Source: Hymenobacter metallicola (GTDB taxonomy: Bacteria > Bacteroidota > Bacteroidia > Cytophagales > Hymenobacteraceae). From it: a stretch of DNA of 64,000 nt. Location: NCBI RefSeq assembly GCF_004745645.1, contig NZ_SRMB01000005.1, positions 390,791 through 454,790 of the forward strand, in the 5' to 3' direction. The notes beneath the pieces were generated by a model, which had not been told where the DNA came from, did not search any database, and was given only the letters and a program-made list of their open reading frames with translations. Shown in pieces: positions 27,689-37,218 of the stretch (position 1 is the first letter of the stretch; each line of letters opens with the position of its first letter). Made by a program: the position numbers and the translations under genes.

Positions 27689-28642
27689 TCAACTGCTCAA
27701 AGGCAGTTCCATCTGAATATTGCACCGCTCGTAGGGCGAAGGCGGGCCCGATACGGTTTTGCGAAAACCCAGCTTGTGGTACAGGTTCAGGGCGGGCCCA
27801 AGCTTGGTGTTGCTTTCCAGATACAGCCGCCGCGCTCCTAGCTCCCGGGCCCGGGCCACGGCGGCCTCTCCCAGCCGCTGCCCGATGCCCAGCCCCTGCG
27901 CCGCCGGCGACACCGCCATTTTGGCTAGCTCAAACGTGGCGTCCGGCATCTTAATCAGGGCGCAGGTCCCTACGATCCGGCCCTGGTGCTGGGCCAGCAG
28001 AATGTGCCCGCCCGGCCGCAGGATGTAGTCGTCGGGGTGGTTCAGCGACTTCAGGTCGGTTTCCTCCAGGCGGAAGTACCGCTCTATCCACTCGGCGTTG
28101 AGGCGCTTAAAGTCGGGCTGGTGCTGGGGAGTATAGTCCAGAATCTGCACCTGAGCAGCTACCCGCTGGTCGCGGATGGTTTTGACCCGGCTGGCCAGGC
28201 TCTGGCGCGACAAGGCATACTCCATTTCTCCGATGGCCAGCCACAGGTTGTGCCGGGTGTCGGCCAGCAGCTCTTCGGTGGCCTGGCGCACATCGGCCGC
28301 CTGCTGCTGCAGGGTAGGCCACAGGTCGGCCCCCGACGGCGTGAGCGTTACCAGGCTGCGGCGCTGATCGGCTTCCCCGCGCTGCACCTGTACCAAGCCG
28401 TGCTTAGTCAATTCTTTTAAGACCTGACTGACGGCCGCATGCGTGTGGCCGATGCGTTCCGCAATTTCGCCCACGTGCAGATCGGGCGTAGATGCCACGG
28501 TGTAGAAAACCGGAAACCAGCGGGGCTCGAAAGGCACGTGGTACAGGGCATAAACTGCGGCCGCCTGGGTGGTCATTTGCTCGCTGAGGCGGCGCAGGCG
28601 GCTTCCCAGGGCCGCCGGCCCGAGTTGTTCAAAAAAGTCCAT
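27689..28642 (-). CDS. MarR-family regulator fused to GNAT acetyltransferase
   Basis: The start MDFFEQLGPAAL gives 317 residues. Residues ~1-150 are a MarR winged helix (IGHTHAAVSQVLKELTKHGLV and RRSLVTLT in the wing). Residues ~160-317 are a GNAT domain with the acetyl-CoA loop region SPAAQGLGIGQRLGEAAV and LYLESNTKLGPALNLYHKLGF. Such fusions are widespread; the pair senses a small molecule and acetylates it or a protein. A perfect 14-bp palindrome 20 bases before the start suggests autoregulation. Confidence 0.92.
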   Translation of the reverse strand: MDFFEQLGPAALGSRLRRLSEQMTTQAAAVYALYHVPFEPRWFPVFYTVASTPDLHVGEIAERIGHTHAAVSQVLKELTKHGLVQVQRGEADQRRSLVTLTPSGADLWPTLQQQAADVRQATEELLADTRHNLWLAIGEMEYALSRQSLASRVKTIRDQRVAAQVQILDYTPQHQPDFKRLNAEWIERYFRLEETDLKSLNHPDDYILRPGGHILLAQHQGRIVGTCALIKMPDATFELAKMAVSPAAQGLGIGQRLGEAAVARARELGARRLYLESNTKLGPALNLYHKLGFRKTVSGPPSPYERCNIQMELPLSS

Positions 28643-28662
28643 GGTGCAAGTGTAAGCATTTG

Positions 28663-28676
28663 TGTAAGTACTTACA
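28663..28676. promoter_or_regulatory. Palindromic operator before the MarR-GNAT gene
   Basis: TGTAAGTACTTACA is a perfect 14-bp palindrome, with a further half site TGTAAG at 28651-28656. On the minus strand it comes directly after TATTTTG, a loose -7 element, so bound protein would block the transcription start. Confidence 0.6.
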
Positions 28677-28825
28677 AAATATATTGAGGCTACTACGTAC
28701 ACGCTCTCTTGGGGCTGATGCACCGGGGGAAAGCGCACTGCCCGGCGCAGCTTTAAAGCCGGGCCGCTGTCTTTTCGCCCCAAAGGCTTTACCTTCCCAC
28801 CTCAACCTTCACACATTCTTTTGGA

Positions 28826-30703
28826 ATGAAAAAACTTGCTCTGGGCGGCCTGCTCGCCTGTGCGCTGCTGGCTTCCTGCAACCAGCAGAAAACCACCGAC
28901 CAAAACACAACCACCGAGAGCGGGGGCGCCGAAGCCAAGGACCTGCCCAGCTTGTTCAGCAACTACTGGGAAGAGCAGTCCAAGCTGTTTCCGCTGAGCG
29001 CCACAGCCCAGGGCGACAACCGCTACAACGACCAGCTGCCCAACGACCAGACCCGGGCTTTCCGCAACGGCCTGCAGGAGTTTTACCAGCGCTACCTCAC
29101 CCAGCTCCAGCAGTTTGACCGCGCCCAGCTGTCGGAAAACGACCGGGTGAGCTACGACATTTTCCAGTACGACCTGCAGATGCGCCTCGATGGGCTGAAG
29201 CAGAATATCGTGGTGGGCGGCGACTATCCTAACAGCTGGATGATACCGTTCAGTCAGTTTGGTGGCCTGCCCATTTCGTTGGGGCAGTTCGGCTCGGGAA
29301 CGGGGGCGCAGCCCTTCAAAACCACCCAGGATTACGACAACTGGCTGGGCCGGGTGCATCGCTTCCCGGTGTGGGCCGATTCGGCCATCAGCAATTTTCG
29401 TCAGGGCATGAAAGCGGGAGTGGTGCTGCCCCGGGCCCTGGTGCAAAAGATGATTCCCCAGATGCGGGATTTGGTCGTGACGGATGCCGCCAAGTCCTTG
29501 TTCTACGGCCCGGTCAATGCCTTTCCCAAAGACTTCAGCGTAGCCGACCGCAAGCGAATTTCCTCGGCCTACCAGGAGGCGGTTCTGACGGAGTTGTCGC
29601 CGACGTATAAGAAGCTGGCCGATTTTCTGGAAACAGAATACTTGCCCAAATCCCGCCCCAGCACTGGTAGTAGCGCCCTGCCTAACGGCCCAGAGCAGTA
29701 CCGGTTCCTGGTGAAGTTCTGGACCACGACCGACAAAACGCCCGAGGAAATCTACCAGACCGGCCTGGCGGAAGTAAAGCGGATTCGCGCGGAAATGGAG
29801 CGGGTCAAAACCCAGGTGGGCTTCCAGGGCGACCTGCCGGCTTTCTTCCAGTACCTGAAGACCGACCAGAAATTCATGCCCTACAAAACGCCCGACCAGG
29901 TGCTCGGGGCTTTCCGTAATATTCAGGCTAAGATTGACCCCAATCTGAAGAAGATGTTTGGCCGGGTACCCAAAACCGGCTTCGAAATCCGGCAGACGGA
30001 AGCTTTCCGGGCTGCCTCGGCTTCGGCTGAGTACAACCAGGGCACGCCCGACGGCTCCCGGCCCGGTATCTTCTACGTGCCTATCCTGGACGCCAAGACC
30101 TTCAACACCACCTCGGGCATGGAGTCGTTGTTTTTGCACGAAGCCATTCCCGGCCACCACTACCAAGTGTCGTTGCAGCAGGAAAATGAGCAGCTGCCGA
30201 AGTTTCGCCGCTTTGCCTGGTACGGGGCCATGGGCGAAGGGTGGGCGCTCTACACCGAGAGCCTGGGCAAAGAGTTGGGCCTCTACACTGACCCGTATCA
30301 ATATATGGGGGCCCTGGGCGACGAAATTCACCGGGCCATTCGCCTCGTGGTCGACGTGGGCATGCACACCAAGAACATGACCCGCGAGCAGGCCATCCAG
30401 TACATGATGACCAACGAGGCCATCAGCGAGCAGGGCGCTACGGCCGAAATTGAGCGGTATATGGCTATTCCGGGCCAGGCGTTGAGTTACAAGATCGGGC
30501 AGCTCAAGATTCGGGAGCTGCGCGAGAAGTACCGCACTCAATTAGCCGCCGGGGCTTCGGGCAAGCTGCGCGAGAAGTATCCGCGTCAGAATGCCGAGCA
30601 CTTCAGCCTAAGTGCCTTCCACGACGAACTACTCAAGGACGGGGTAATGCCGCTGTCGGTGCTGGAGCGCAAAATGGATGACTGGGCCGCTGACCAGAAG
30701 TAG
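28826..30703 (+). CDS. DUF885 lipoprotein, probable zinc peptidase-like
   Basis: The 625-residue protein has a lipobox (LLASC, Cys19), then a Thr-rich linker and the DUF885 domain. The C-terminal half carries HEAIPGHHYQ, an HExxH-like zinc-binding motif variant, and EGWALYTESLGKELG, the glutamate-bearing segment of the family. DUF885 is related to thermophilic metallopeptidases and includes enzymes that act on peptides or glycolipids, so a peptidase role is an inference. It would sit on a membrane facing the periplasm or outside. It is followed by a terminator. Confidence 0.88.
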   Translation: MKKLALGGLLACALLASCNQQKTTDQNTTTESGGAEAKDLPSLFSNYWEEQSKLFPLSATAQGDNRYNDQLPNDQTRAFRNGLQEFYQRYLTQLQQFDRAQLSENDRVSYDIFQYDLQMRLDGLKQNIVVGGDYPNSWMIPFSQFGGLPISLGQFGSGTGAQPFKTTQDYDNWLGRVHRFPVWADSAISNFRQGMKAGVVLPRALVQKMIPQMRDLVVTDAAKSLFYGPVNAFPKDFSVADRKRISSAYQEAVLTELSPTYKKLADFLETEYLPKSRPSTGSSALPNGPEQYRFLVKFWTTTDKTPEEIYQTGLAEVKRIRAEMERVKTQVGFQGDLPAFFQYLKTDQKFMPYKTPDQVLGAFRNIQAKIDPNLKKMFGRVPKTGFEIRQTEAFRAASASAEYNQGTPDGSRPGIFYVPILDAKTFNTTSGMESLFLHEAIPGHHYQVSLQQENEQLPKFRRFAWYGAMGEGWALYTESLGKELGLYTDPYQYMGALGDEIHRAIRLVVDVGMHTKNMTREQAIQYMMTNEAISEQGATAEIERYMAIPGQALSYKIGQLKIRELREKYRTQLAAGASGKLREKYPRQNAEHFSLSAFHDELLKDGVMPLSVLERKMDDWAADQK

Positions 30704-30716
30704 GCCGATGCGCTTG

Positions 30717-30752
30717 AACAAAAGGGGTGCCCATCGGGTGCCCCTTTTTTAG
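30717..30752 (+). terminator. Intrinsic terminator after DUF885
   Basis: GGGGTGCCC pairs with GGGTGCCCC including two G-U pairs, and six T follow. Confidence 0.75.
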
Positions 30753-31160
30753 TTGGGTAGTTTGTTCGTGTCTGAATACCTCTAATCACTAGAGTAGCTG
30801 ATACTTGGGTTATAAGAATACGATTGAATAAAACCTAGAAAATAGTACGTGGTATGACGGCAGCGAAATTTTGCTGGTGAGCCTGATTCCTGCATATTTT
30901 TCACTGGAATCAATCAGATATAAGACATTTAAGTAGTGAAAAGCCTGCCTATACTGATGTATCTACATATGTAAGTAAGGCTTTAGTAATAAGCAGCGGT
31001 CTAACTTCTGCCAACCACAATTGCAATATAGCAAGAATGCTATAAGTAGTGTGGGCTAGGGTTTAAAACCCTGAAAATCATGCAGTAGCTTTGCACTGTC
31101 GAGCTGTGGATACTGGTGGGCACAGTCGACATTTCGCTCTGCTTGCCGCCTGACACATCT
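30753..31160. promoter_or_regulatory. AT-rich intergenic region with promoter of the large surface protein
   Basis: The 408 bases are much more AT-rich than their surroundings and hold no gene. TAGCTTTG (31086-31093) is an exact -7 element 67 bases before the ATG; GTTTA at 31061-31065 is a poor -33 with 20 bases spacing. The base change suggests a strong or acquired regulatory region. Confidence 0.5.
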
Positions 31161-34100
31161 ATGCGCATTTTTACTTTTACTGGCGGGCTCAGTCGAGTCC
31201 TGAGCCAACGGGTTTGGCGTGACCACACAGCCCAACACTTTCTAGCCGTGCTGCTGCTATTACCCGCTTTCGGGGCCGTGGCCCAACGGGCCAGGGGGAT
31301 AGACGGTAACCGTACGGTGGCATCTGGTACGGTCGTCGTCAATGAATACGCTAAGGTTACGGCCGATGCGGCGGCCGGTACCACTGCCCTTACCGTGGCC
31401 AGCAACACGCTGAATGCCAACAGCCGCTTTCCCGGTCCCCTCACGCAGGGCGACCTGATTATGCTGATTCAGATGCAAGGGGCCAGCATCAACACCACTG
31501 ATGGTGCCAGTTATGGTGCGGTAACAGCGTATAACAACGCCGGCCGCTACGAAATTCTGGAAGTAGCTGCGGTTTCCGGTACAACAGGCATCACCCTTAC
31601 CTGTGGTCTGAAGTACAGCTATACGGCCGCGGGCCAGGCGCAGGTAGTGCGTCTGCCGCGTTTTAGCACGCTCACCGTCAACAGCGGGGCCACCATCAGT
31701 GCTACCGCCTGGGACCGTACCAGCGGCGTGGGTGGCGTGCTGGCCATGGAGGTAGCCAACGGCACCACCCTCAACGGGACTATCAACGCTACCGGCCTGG
31801 GTTTTCGGGGTGGCGTGCTCGACAATTCTTCTGATGCCAGCAACGTCTACGTAACGGGCTACCGAGGCTTGGCTCCCGAATACGGGGCTGAAAAAGGGGA
31901 GGGCATTGCCGGTTTTCAAGCCGACTACGACGCCCTGAACGGCCGCTACGGCCGCGGTGCTGCTGCCAACGGCGGCGGGGGCGGCAATTCCCACAACGCG
32001 GCGGGCGGCGGCGGGTCCAATGTAGGCGCTACTGCCTGGACCGGCACCGGCAACCCCGACCGGGGCGCCTCCAATGCGTATGACGCTGCCTGGAATCTGG
32101 AGAGCCCCGGCTTTGCCACCACGGTGTCATCGGGTGGGGGCCGTGGGGGCTATAGCTACGCCTCCAGCAACCAGGATGCCCTAACGGTAGCCCCCGGCAA
32201 TAACAGCTGGGGTGGCAACAATCGACAAAATACCGGCGGCTTTGGCGGCCGGCCGCTCGATACCCGTGGCCGTCTGTACTTGGGCGGCGGGGGCGGCGCC
32301 GGCGACGGAAACAATAGCGTATCAACCTCGGGCGGTAACGGCGGGGGGGTAGTATACCTGCTCACGGGCGGAGCCGTGGCCGGGTCGGGCTCTATTCAGG
32401 CCAACGGGAGTACGGGTGTGCGAGCCGGCAACATCGCCACCTCGGGAGGCACCGACGCAGCCGGCGGCGGGGGCGGCGGGGGCAGCATTGTGCTTCACGT
32501 GAGCGGTACCATCACCGGAATTACGGCCAGCGCCCAGGGTGGCACTGGCGGCTCGCAGCGCGACGCTGGCGTCGAGTCAGAAGGCCCGGGCGGCGGCGGG
32601 GGCGGCGGATTGATATCGTTTACCAATAGCCCCGGAACCAACTTCACGGCGCAGGTACTGGGCGGCGTGAACGGAACGACCTCCTCGACGGCCCTGACGG
32701 AGTTTGTTGCCAATGGTGCTACCCGCGGCGGCGACGGCCTAACGCAAATCATTCTCTACAACGAGCAGTGCGCCGTGGCCGACGTCAGCACGACGCTGGA
32801 GCCCCTGAGCAATCCAACTCTGGCTGGCCAGCCCGGTGGTTTCACCGCTACCTTTGCAAACGCCGGCCCGGCGGGAGCCAACGAGGTAATAGCACAAGTG
32901 CAGTTACCAGCCGGGCTGACGATGCTGTCTATTTCCAATGGGGGCAGTTACGATTTCGCGACGGGCTTGGTGACCTACCCCAACCTGAGCATGCTACCCA
33001 GCGGCCCGTCGCTCGTGTCGGTTATCCGCTTTGTGACGCCCCCAAGCGGTCCGATAACGGCCTCATCCTCTATTTCGACTACTACCGGGCAGGGTAGCAA
33101 TACCAATCCGGATGCGGCTAATGCTTCCTTCAACGTGACCCCGGTGGCCGATGTCACAACCTCTATTGTGGGCTCCGGGGTACTGGGGCAGGGACAGGCT
33201 TCGGGTACTTTCGCCGTGAACTTCACCAATAACGGCCCGTCATCGGCGGCCAATGTGGCGCAGTCCGTGACGTTGCCTGTCGGTAGCACGGCAGTTTCGG
33301 CGCCGGGGGCGCAGTCGGTTGTCACAAATACTAACAACACGGTAACCATCACCTATCCGCCGGCAGCTACGCTGGGGAGTGGCTTGACCAACACGTTCCA
33401 GTTCAGCTTTACGGCTCCTCCTACTACAGGCTCAGTTAGCCTGGTGAGCAACACCGGCACCAGCACCAACCAGGGAGCCAATGCGGCGGCCGACCAGTTT
33501 ACCTTCAACGCGACAGTAACCAGCGCTACGGCCGAGCTTCAAGCTGGTATTACGGCTGCGTCCAACTCGATTCTCTCCGGACAGGAAGGCTCGTTTAACG
33601 TGGTTTTCCGCAACAACGGCGCCGACGGAGCTTTCAATGTAGTTGCCCAGGTGCAGCTGCCCGCGGGCCTGGTGCTGACCGATGCGGCGGGCGGCTCCTA
33701 CGACCAAAGCACCGGCAAGCTTACGTTCCCTGGCTTGACCACGCTGAGCAATGGGGCTACTTTCTCGCCGGTAATTAAGTTTAACGGTTCGGTTACTGGA
33801 GGCACCGTTACGGCTACCGCTTCTATTACTTCGGGCGCTTTCGACTCGAATACAAACAACAACTCGGCTACGGCCAGCATCATGGTGACGCCCACGGCCG
33901 ACGTGGTGACGACCATCAGCGGCCCGGCTACGGCGGCCGCCGGCTCGGCCGTAACCTACGTGGCCAGGGTGCAGAACAATGGCCCTTCGGCAGCCACCAG
34001 CGTGGCGCCCACGGTACAGTTGCCCAAAGCCCTGTTGTCGTGGACGCTGCCCTCGGGAGCCAGCTACGACGTGAACACCGGCATTGTAACCCTGCCTCCA

Positions 34101-35375
34101 ATTAATTCCCTGGCTAACGGCAGCTCCCAGGACTTTTCTATCACCTTCACGTTGCCCAACAACAACCAGCCTGTAAGTGGGCAAGCCCGGAACACGGCCG
34201 GTACCAACGACGCCGCGGCTCCCAACAACAACGGCAGCCAGCCTGTGGCCAACGTAACAACCACCGTGACCCTGCCTGCCGGCACCTGCGCCGGCACTAC
34301 GTTCAACGGGCAGTCGGCGACGCGGGGACTGTATGCCGAGTACTTCAAAGGCTATTTCAACGACAACTTCTCGTACTTCAACACCACCCCGAGCCTTACC
34401 CGCAGCATAGCCAACGTGAACTACACCAACCGCAACGGCTGGGGCGACATCACGACGGCCATTAACTCGGGCACGGCCGCCGACCCCGACAACTACTCGT
34501 CGCGGATGCGGGGCTACATCACCATTACCACCGGGGGCACTTACACCTTCTCGCTCTACAGCGACGATGCTGCCTGGCTGTGGGTGGGCAACAACGCCCG
34601 GGACGCCTCCTTGCAGGCTTCCAAAGCGGTGGTAGACGCCCGCGGCGCGCACAGTGCGGCTACTTATACGGGTACCGTTACGCTGGCGCCCGGCACCTAT
34701 CCGGTGCAGTTGCTCTACGGCGAAGCCGGTGGCGACAACGTGCTGACCTTCTCCTACAGTGGCCCCGACACAGGGGGGGCTACCCAGGTGGTACCCAGCT
34801 CGGTGCTGTGCTCTACGCAATTTGGCGGCCCGCTCCCCGTTGAGCTGACCCGCTTTACGGCCGTTGCCGTCGACTTAGACACCCAGCTTGACTGGACTAC
34901 GGCGCAGGAACAAAACAGCGCCTATTTTGAAGTAGAGCGCTCCGTAGCTGGCCAGCCTTTTGGTGCTATTGGTCGGGTGGCGGCCCAAGGGAATTCCACC
35001 CAGCTTCGCCGGTATAGCTACCAGGATGCTGGCGCGGCCCGGGTGGCAGCTACCGTCTACTACCGTCTCAAGCAGGTTGATCAGAATGGCACAGTGGCCT
35101 ACTCGCCGGTCCGTACTGTCCAGTTTGATGCAACTCCGCAATTTTCCGTAGCTCCCAATCCAGCCACCGACCTGCTTCAGGTGCGCTATACTGATGCTAC
35201 CGGGCCGGCTACGGCCACAATCTATACGGTGCTGGGCCAGCCAGTGCTTAGCCAGGTGCTAAGCCCCAGCGGAAAGACCGATCTGGATGTGCGCAGCCTA
35301 CCGGCGGGTAGCTACGTGCTCCGCCTGGTATCCGCGCAGGGCAAGGTGCGAAGTGTACGTGTTGTGAAGCACTAA
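31161..35375 (+). CDS. Large secreted surface protein: Gly-rich region, DUF11 repeats, PA14, T9SS sorting domain
   Basis: From MRIFTFTGG the protein has 1404 residues. A signal peptide with an unusually long N-terminal part (cleavage near GAVAQ) is followed by a segment with many GGGGG runs (~265-480), then about four DUF11/CARDB-like beta repeats (~535-1045; FANAGPAGANEV, FTNNGPSSAANV, FRNNGADGAFNV, VQNNGPSAATSV). A PA14 carbohydrate-binding domain follows (~1050-1200: RGLYAEYFKGYFND, FSLYSDDAAWLWVG). The end (~1327-1404: VAPNPATDLLQV ... SYVLRLVSAQGKVRSV) is a T9SS sorting domain. The protein is exported and probably acts as an adhesin or matrix protein; no enzyme motif is visible. Confidence 0.9.
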   Translation: MRIFTFTGGLSRVLSQRVWRDHTAQHFLAVLLLLPAFGAVAQRARGIDGNRTVASGTVVVNEYAKVTADAAAGTTALTVASNTLNANSRFPGPLTQGDLIMLIQMQGASINTTDGASYGAVTAYNNAGRYEILEVAAVSGTTGITLTCGLKYSYTAAGQAQVVRLPRFSTLTVNSGATISATAWDRTSGVGGVLAMEVANGTTLNGTINATGLGFRGGVLDNSSDASNVYVTGYRGLAPEYGAEKGEGIAGFQADYDALNGRYGRGAAANGGGGGNSHNAAGGGGSNVGATAWTGTGNPDRGASNAYDAAWNLESPGFATTVSSGGGRGGYSYASSNQDALTVAPGNNSWGGNNRQNTGGFGGRPLDTRGRLYLGGGGGAGDGNNSVSTSGGNGGGVVYLLTGGAVAGSGSIQANGSTGVRAGNIATSGGTDAAGGGGGGGSIVLHVSGTITGITASAQGGTGGSQRDAGVESEGPGGGGGGGLISFTNSPGTNFTAQVLGGVNGTTSSTALTEFVANGATRGGDGLTQIILYNEQCAVADVSTTLEPLSNPTLAGQPGGFTATFANAGPAGANEVIAQVQLPAGLTMLSISNGGSYDFATGLVTYPNLSMLPSGPSLVSVIRFVTPPSGPITASSSISTTTGQGSNTNPDAANASFNVTPVADVTTSIVGSGVLGQGQASGTFAVNFTNNGPSSAANVAQSVTLPVGSTAVSAPGAQSVVTNTNNTVTITYPPAATLGSGLTNTFQFSFTAPPTTGSVSLVSNTGTSTNQGANAAADQFTFNATVTSATAELQAGITAASNSILSGQEGSFNVVFRNNGADGAFNVVAQVQLPAGLVLTDAAGGSYDQSTGKLTFPGLTTLSNGATFSPVIKFNGSVTGGTVTATASITSGAFDSNTNNNSATASIMVTPTADVVTTISGPATAAAGSAVTYVARVQNNGPSAATSVAPTVQLPKALLSWTLPSGASYDVNTGIVTLPPINSLANGSSQDFSITFTLPNNNQPVSGQARNTAGTNDAAAPNNNGSQPVANVTTTVTLPAGTCAGTTFNGQSATRGLYAEYFKGYFNDNFSYFNTTPSLTRSIANVNYTNRNGWGDITTAINSGTAADPDNYSSRMRGYITITTGGTYTFSLYSDDAAWLWVGNNARDASLQASKAVVDARGAHSAATYTGTVTLAPGTYPVQLLYGEAGGDNVLTFSYSGPDTGGATQVVPSSVLCSTQFGGPLPVELTRFTAVAVDLDTQLDWTTAQEQNSAYFEVERSVAGQPFGAIGRVAAQGNSTQLRRYSYQDAGAARVAATVYYRLKQVDQNGTVAYSPVRTVQFDATPQFSVAPNPATDLLQVRYTDATGPATATIYTVLGQPVLSQVLSPSGKTDLDVRSLPAGSYVLRLVSAQGKVRSVRVVKH

Positions 35376-35427
35376 GAAGGTAACGGCAATCAACCTGCTT
35401 TCTGGGGTTGATGCCAGCTTAGAAAAA

Positions 35428-35465
35428 ATGCCCCGTTTGCCCAGAATTTTGGGCAAACGGGGCAT
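35428..35465. terminator. Bidirectional intrinsic terminator
   Basis: A 15-bp perfect stem ATGCCCCGTTTGCCC (35428-35442) pairs with 35451-35465. It separates the convergent genes ending at 35375 and 35502. Confidence 0.88.
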
Positions 35466-35501
35466 TTTGTGGTTCAGACAGCTAGTCCAGGACACTCTCT
35501 A

Positions 35502-36152
35502 TCAGGTTGTCGAACCGCCGGTTGTCGAGCCGCCGGTTGTCGAGCCAGTGGTGCTGCCCGAAGTCGTACCCGAGGTAGTGCCGCCAGTTGTCGAGCCGGT
35601 CGTCGAACCGCTGGTAGAGCCAGTCGTAGAGCCCGAGGTTGTACCCGACGTTGTGCCGGTTGTAGAGCCCGAGGTAGTGCCCGAGGTAGTGCCAGTCGTG
35701 CTACCGGAAGTAGTGCCACTGGTGGTGCCCGTGGTGCTGCCGGAAGTAGTGCCACTGGTGGTGCCCGTGGTGCTGCCGGAAGTAGTGCCACTGGTGGTGC
35801 CCGTGGTGCTACCCGAAGTAGTACCGGAGGTGGTACCCGTGGTGCTGCCGGAGGTAGTTCCCGAAGTGGTGCCGCTCGTGCTAGAGGTGGTTGAGCCGGA
35901 AGTCGTGCCGGAGGTAGTACCACTGGTACTGCTGGTGGTACTACCGGAAGTACTACTCGAAGTGGTACCGTTGGTAGAGCTAGTCGTAGAGCCCGAGGTT
36001 GTACCAGAAGTGGTACCGGAGGTTGTGCCTGATGTCGTGCCGGAAGTGGTAGAAGGCGTGTTGTCGTCATCGTCATCATCGTCGCAGGCAGTGAAGGCCA
36101 GTGACGAGCCGAGCAGAGCAGCCGTCAGAAGAGGAAGCCAAGGCTTTTTCAT
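35502..36152 (-). CDS. Lipoprotein made almost wholly of Thr/Ser/Gly tandem repeats
   Basis: The 216-residue protein begins with a signal peptide and lipobox (LAFTAC, Cys23), then CDDDDDDDN, an acidic run like the surface-export signals of Bacteroidota lipoproteins. From residue ~32 to the end only T, S and G occur, with one N, as units TTSG, STTG and STSG; part of the region has a 12-residue period. No known domain is visible. Surface exposure and a spacer or stalk role are inference. Related proteins lie at 43079 and 43939 and a looser one at 37861. The opposite strand is also open (Pro-Glu-Val-Val repeats) but has no signal peptide. Confidence 0.75.
   Translation of the reverse strand: MKKPWLPLLTAALLGSSLAFTACDDDDDDDNTPSTTSGTTSGTTSGTTSGTTSGSTTSSTNGTTSSSTSGSTTSSTSGTTSGTTSGSTTSSTSGTTSGTTSGSTTGTTSGTTSGSTTGTTSGTTSGSTTGTTSGTTSGSTTGTTSGTTSGSTTGTTSGTTSGSTTGTTSGTTSGSTTGSTSGSTTGSTTGGTTSGTTSGSTTGSTTGGSTTGGSTT
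35698..35845 (-). repeat. 36-bp tandem repeat inside the Thr/Ser/Gly lipoprotein
   Basis: Nearly identical 36-base units run from about 35698 to 35810 (plus strand unit GTGCTGCCGGAAGTAGTGCC plus 16 more bases), then diverge. The period is 12 codons, so slippage keeps the frame. Confidence 0.8.
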
Positions 36153-36505
36153 AGCGAAAGAAAAGTGTAGTGGTGATAGAATGGTTGATTCAATGCTAGC
36201 TTATACGTCTGTAAATCATGTATTTAAGTAAAGTAAGGCGCTGAATAAACACGGATTTTACTAGTTGTAGAACGCATGCTACGTACTTGTTCCGTGTAAA
36301 CTATCCGTGGTTATCAGGATTTTACCCTCATAATTCGGGCTTTGTATTGTGTGCAACTGGTTGATTTATAGATGGTACTGTTGAAATGAGCTCTTCGCGG
36401 AAGTAAAGCTGCTGCCCGCGGCCGCCCGTAAGCAGCGTCGGCTGAGCCCAATTCCTGAACAAAACGCCTTCTTACTGGTCGTTAGGCTGCACTTACTTCC
36501 CACCT
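36153..36505. other. AT-rich intergenic region
   Basis: The 353 bases hold the start regions of two divergent genes. ACACGGA/TCCGTGT (36249-36255, 36291-36297) is a 7-bp inverted repeat. No gene and no exact promoter were seen. Confidence 0.35.
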
Positions 36506-37135
36506 ATGCGCCACTTGACCACCGCCGACATCGAGCGTTTTGAGAAAGTCTACCGCCTCAACCTGATCAACTCTATCACCGGCTACAAGCCTGCCAACTT
36601 AATCGGCACGGCCTCGGGCGAAGGAGCTACCAATCTGGCTATTTTCAGTTCCGTGATTCACCTGGGCTCGGCTCCGGCCGTGCTGGGCATTGTGACGCGG
36701 CCTGCCACGGTACCGCGCCACACCTACGAGAACATCAAGGCTACCGGCTGCTACACCATCAACCACGTGCATGCTGACTTTGTGGCCGCCGCCCACTACA
36801 CCTCGGCCGAGTTTGGCCGAGAGGAATCCGAGTTTGCGGCCTGTGGCTTTACCCCCGTCTACCGCGACGAATTTCCTGCGCCCTACGTGGCCGAAAGCCG
36901 CATCAGCCTGGGCCTGCGCCTGAAGGAGGAGCTGCCGGTGCACAATGGCACGGTGTTGCTGGTCGGGACGGTAGAGCATATCTACTTGCCTATCGAGGTG
37001 CTCCGGCCCGATGGCACCCTGGATTTGCAGCTGGCCGGCGACGTATGCATTTCGGGTCTCGACGGCTACCACCAGGTCAAGCCGCTGGCCTCGTTTGCCT
37101 ACGCCCGGCCCGGGCAAGGGCCACAGCCCAAGTAA
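36506..37135 (+). CDS. Flavin reductase-like (FMN-binding split-barrel) protein
   Basis: The 209-residue protein carries the flavin reductase-like fold: YRLNLINSITGYKPANLIGTAS (in parts) and LAIFSSVIHLGSAPAVLGIVTRP, then YENIKATGCYTIN. Such proteins bind FMN and reduce flavin or serve as oxidoreductases. The starting MRHLTTADIERFEKVYR is typical of a Bacteroidota subgroup of this family. The gene is followed by the DUF4126 gene 83 bases later, same strand, so co-transcription is possible. Confidence 0.88.
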   Translation: MRHLTTADIERFEKVYRLNLINSITGYKPANLIGTASGEGATNLAIFSSVIHLGSAPAVLGIVTRPATVPRHTYENIKATGCYTINHVHADFVAAAHYTSAEFGREESEFAACGFTPVYRDEFPAPYVAESRISLGLRLKEELPVHNGTVLLVGTVEHIYLPIEVLRPDGTLDLQLAGDVCISGLDGYHQVKPLASFAYARPGQGPQPK

Positions 37136-37218
37136 GAGAATCTGCCGGGGCTGCCAACGCCCCGGCCCGATGTGCGTTTAACTAGGTTCCTGATTTTTCG
37201 CACCAGACGTTTCTTTCT

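Noticed and set aside
35698..35845. CRISPR array
   Set aside because: The 36-base period suits a CRISPR repeat, but units abut without spacers and encode a regular protein repeat; no cas genes are present.
35428..36231. Plus-strand frame of Pro-Glu-Val-Val repeats (267 codons)
   Set aside because: It is the mirror of the Thr/Ser/Gly lipoprotein; the minus strand has a signal peptide and lipobox and this frame has neither. The same holds for 42969-43493 and 43967-44404.
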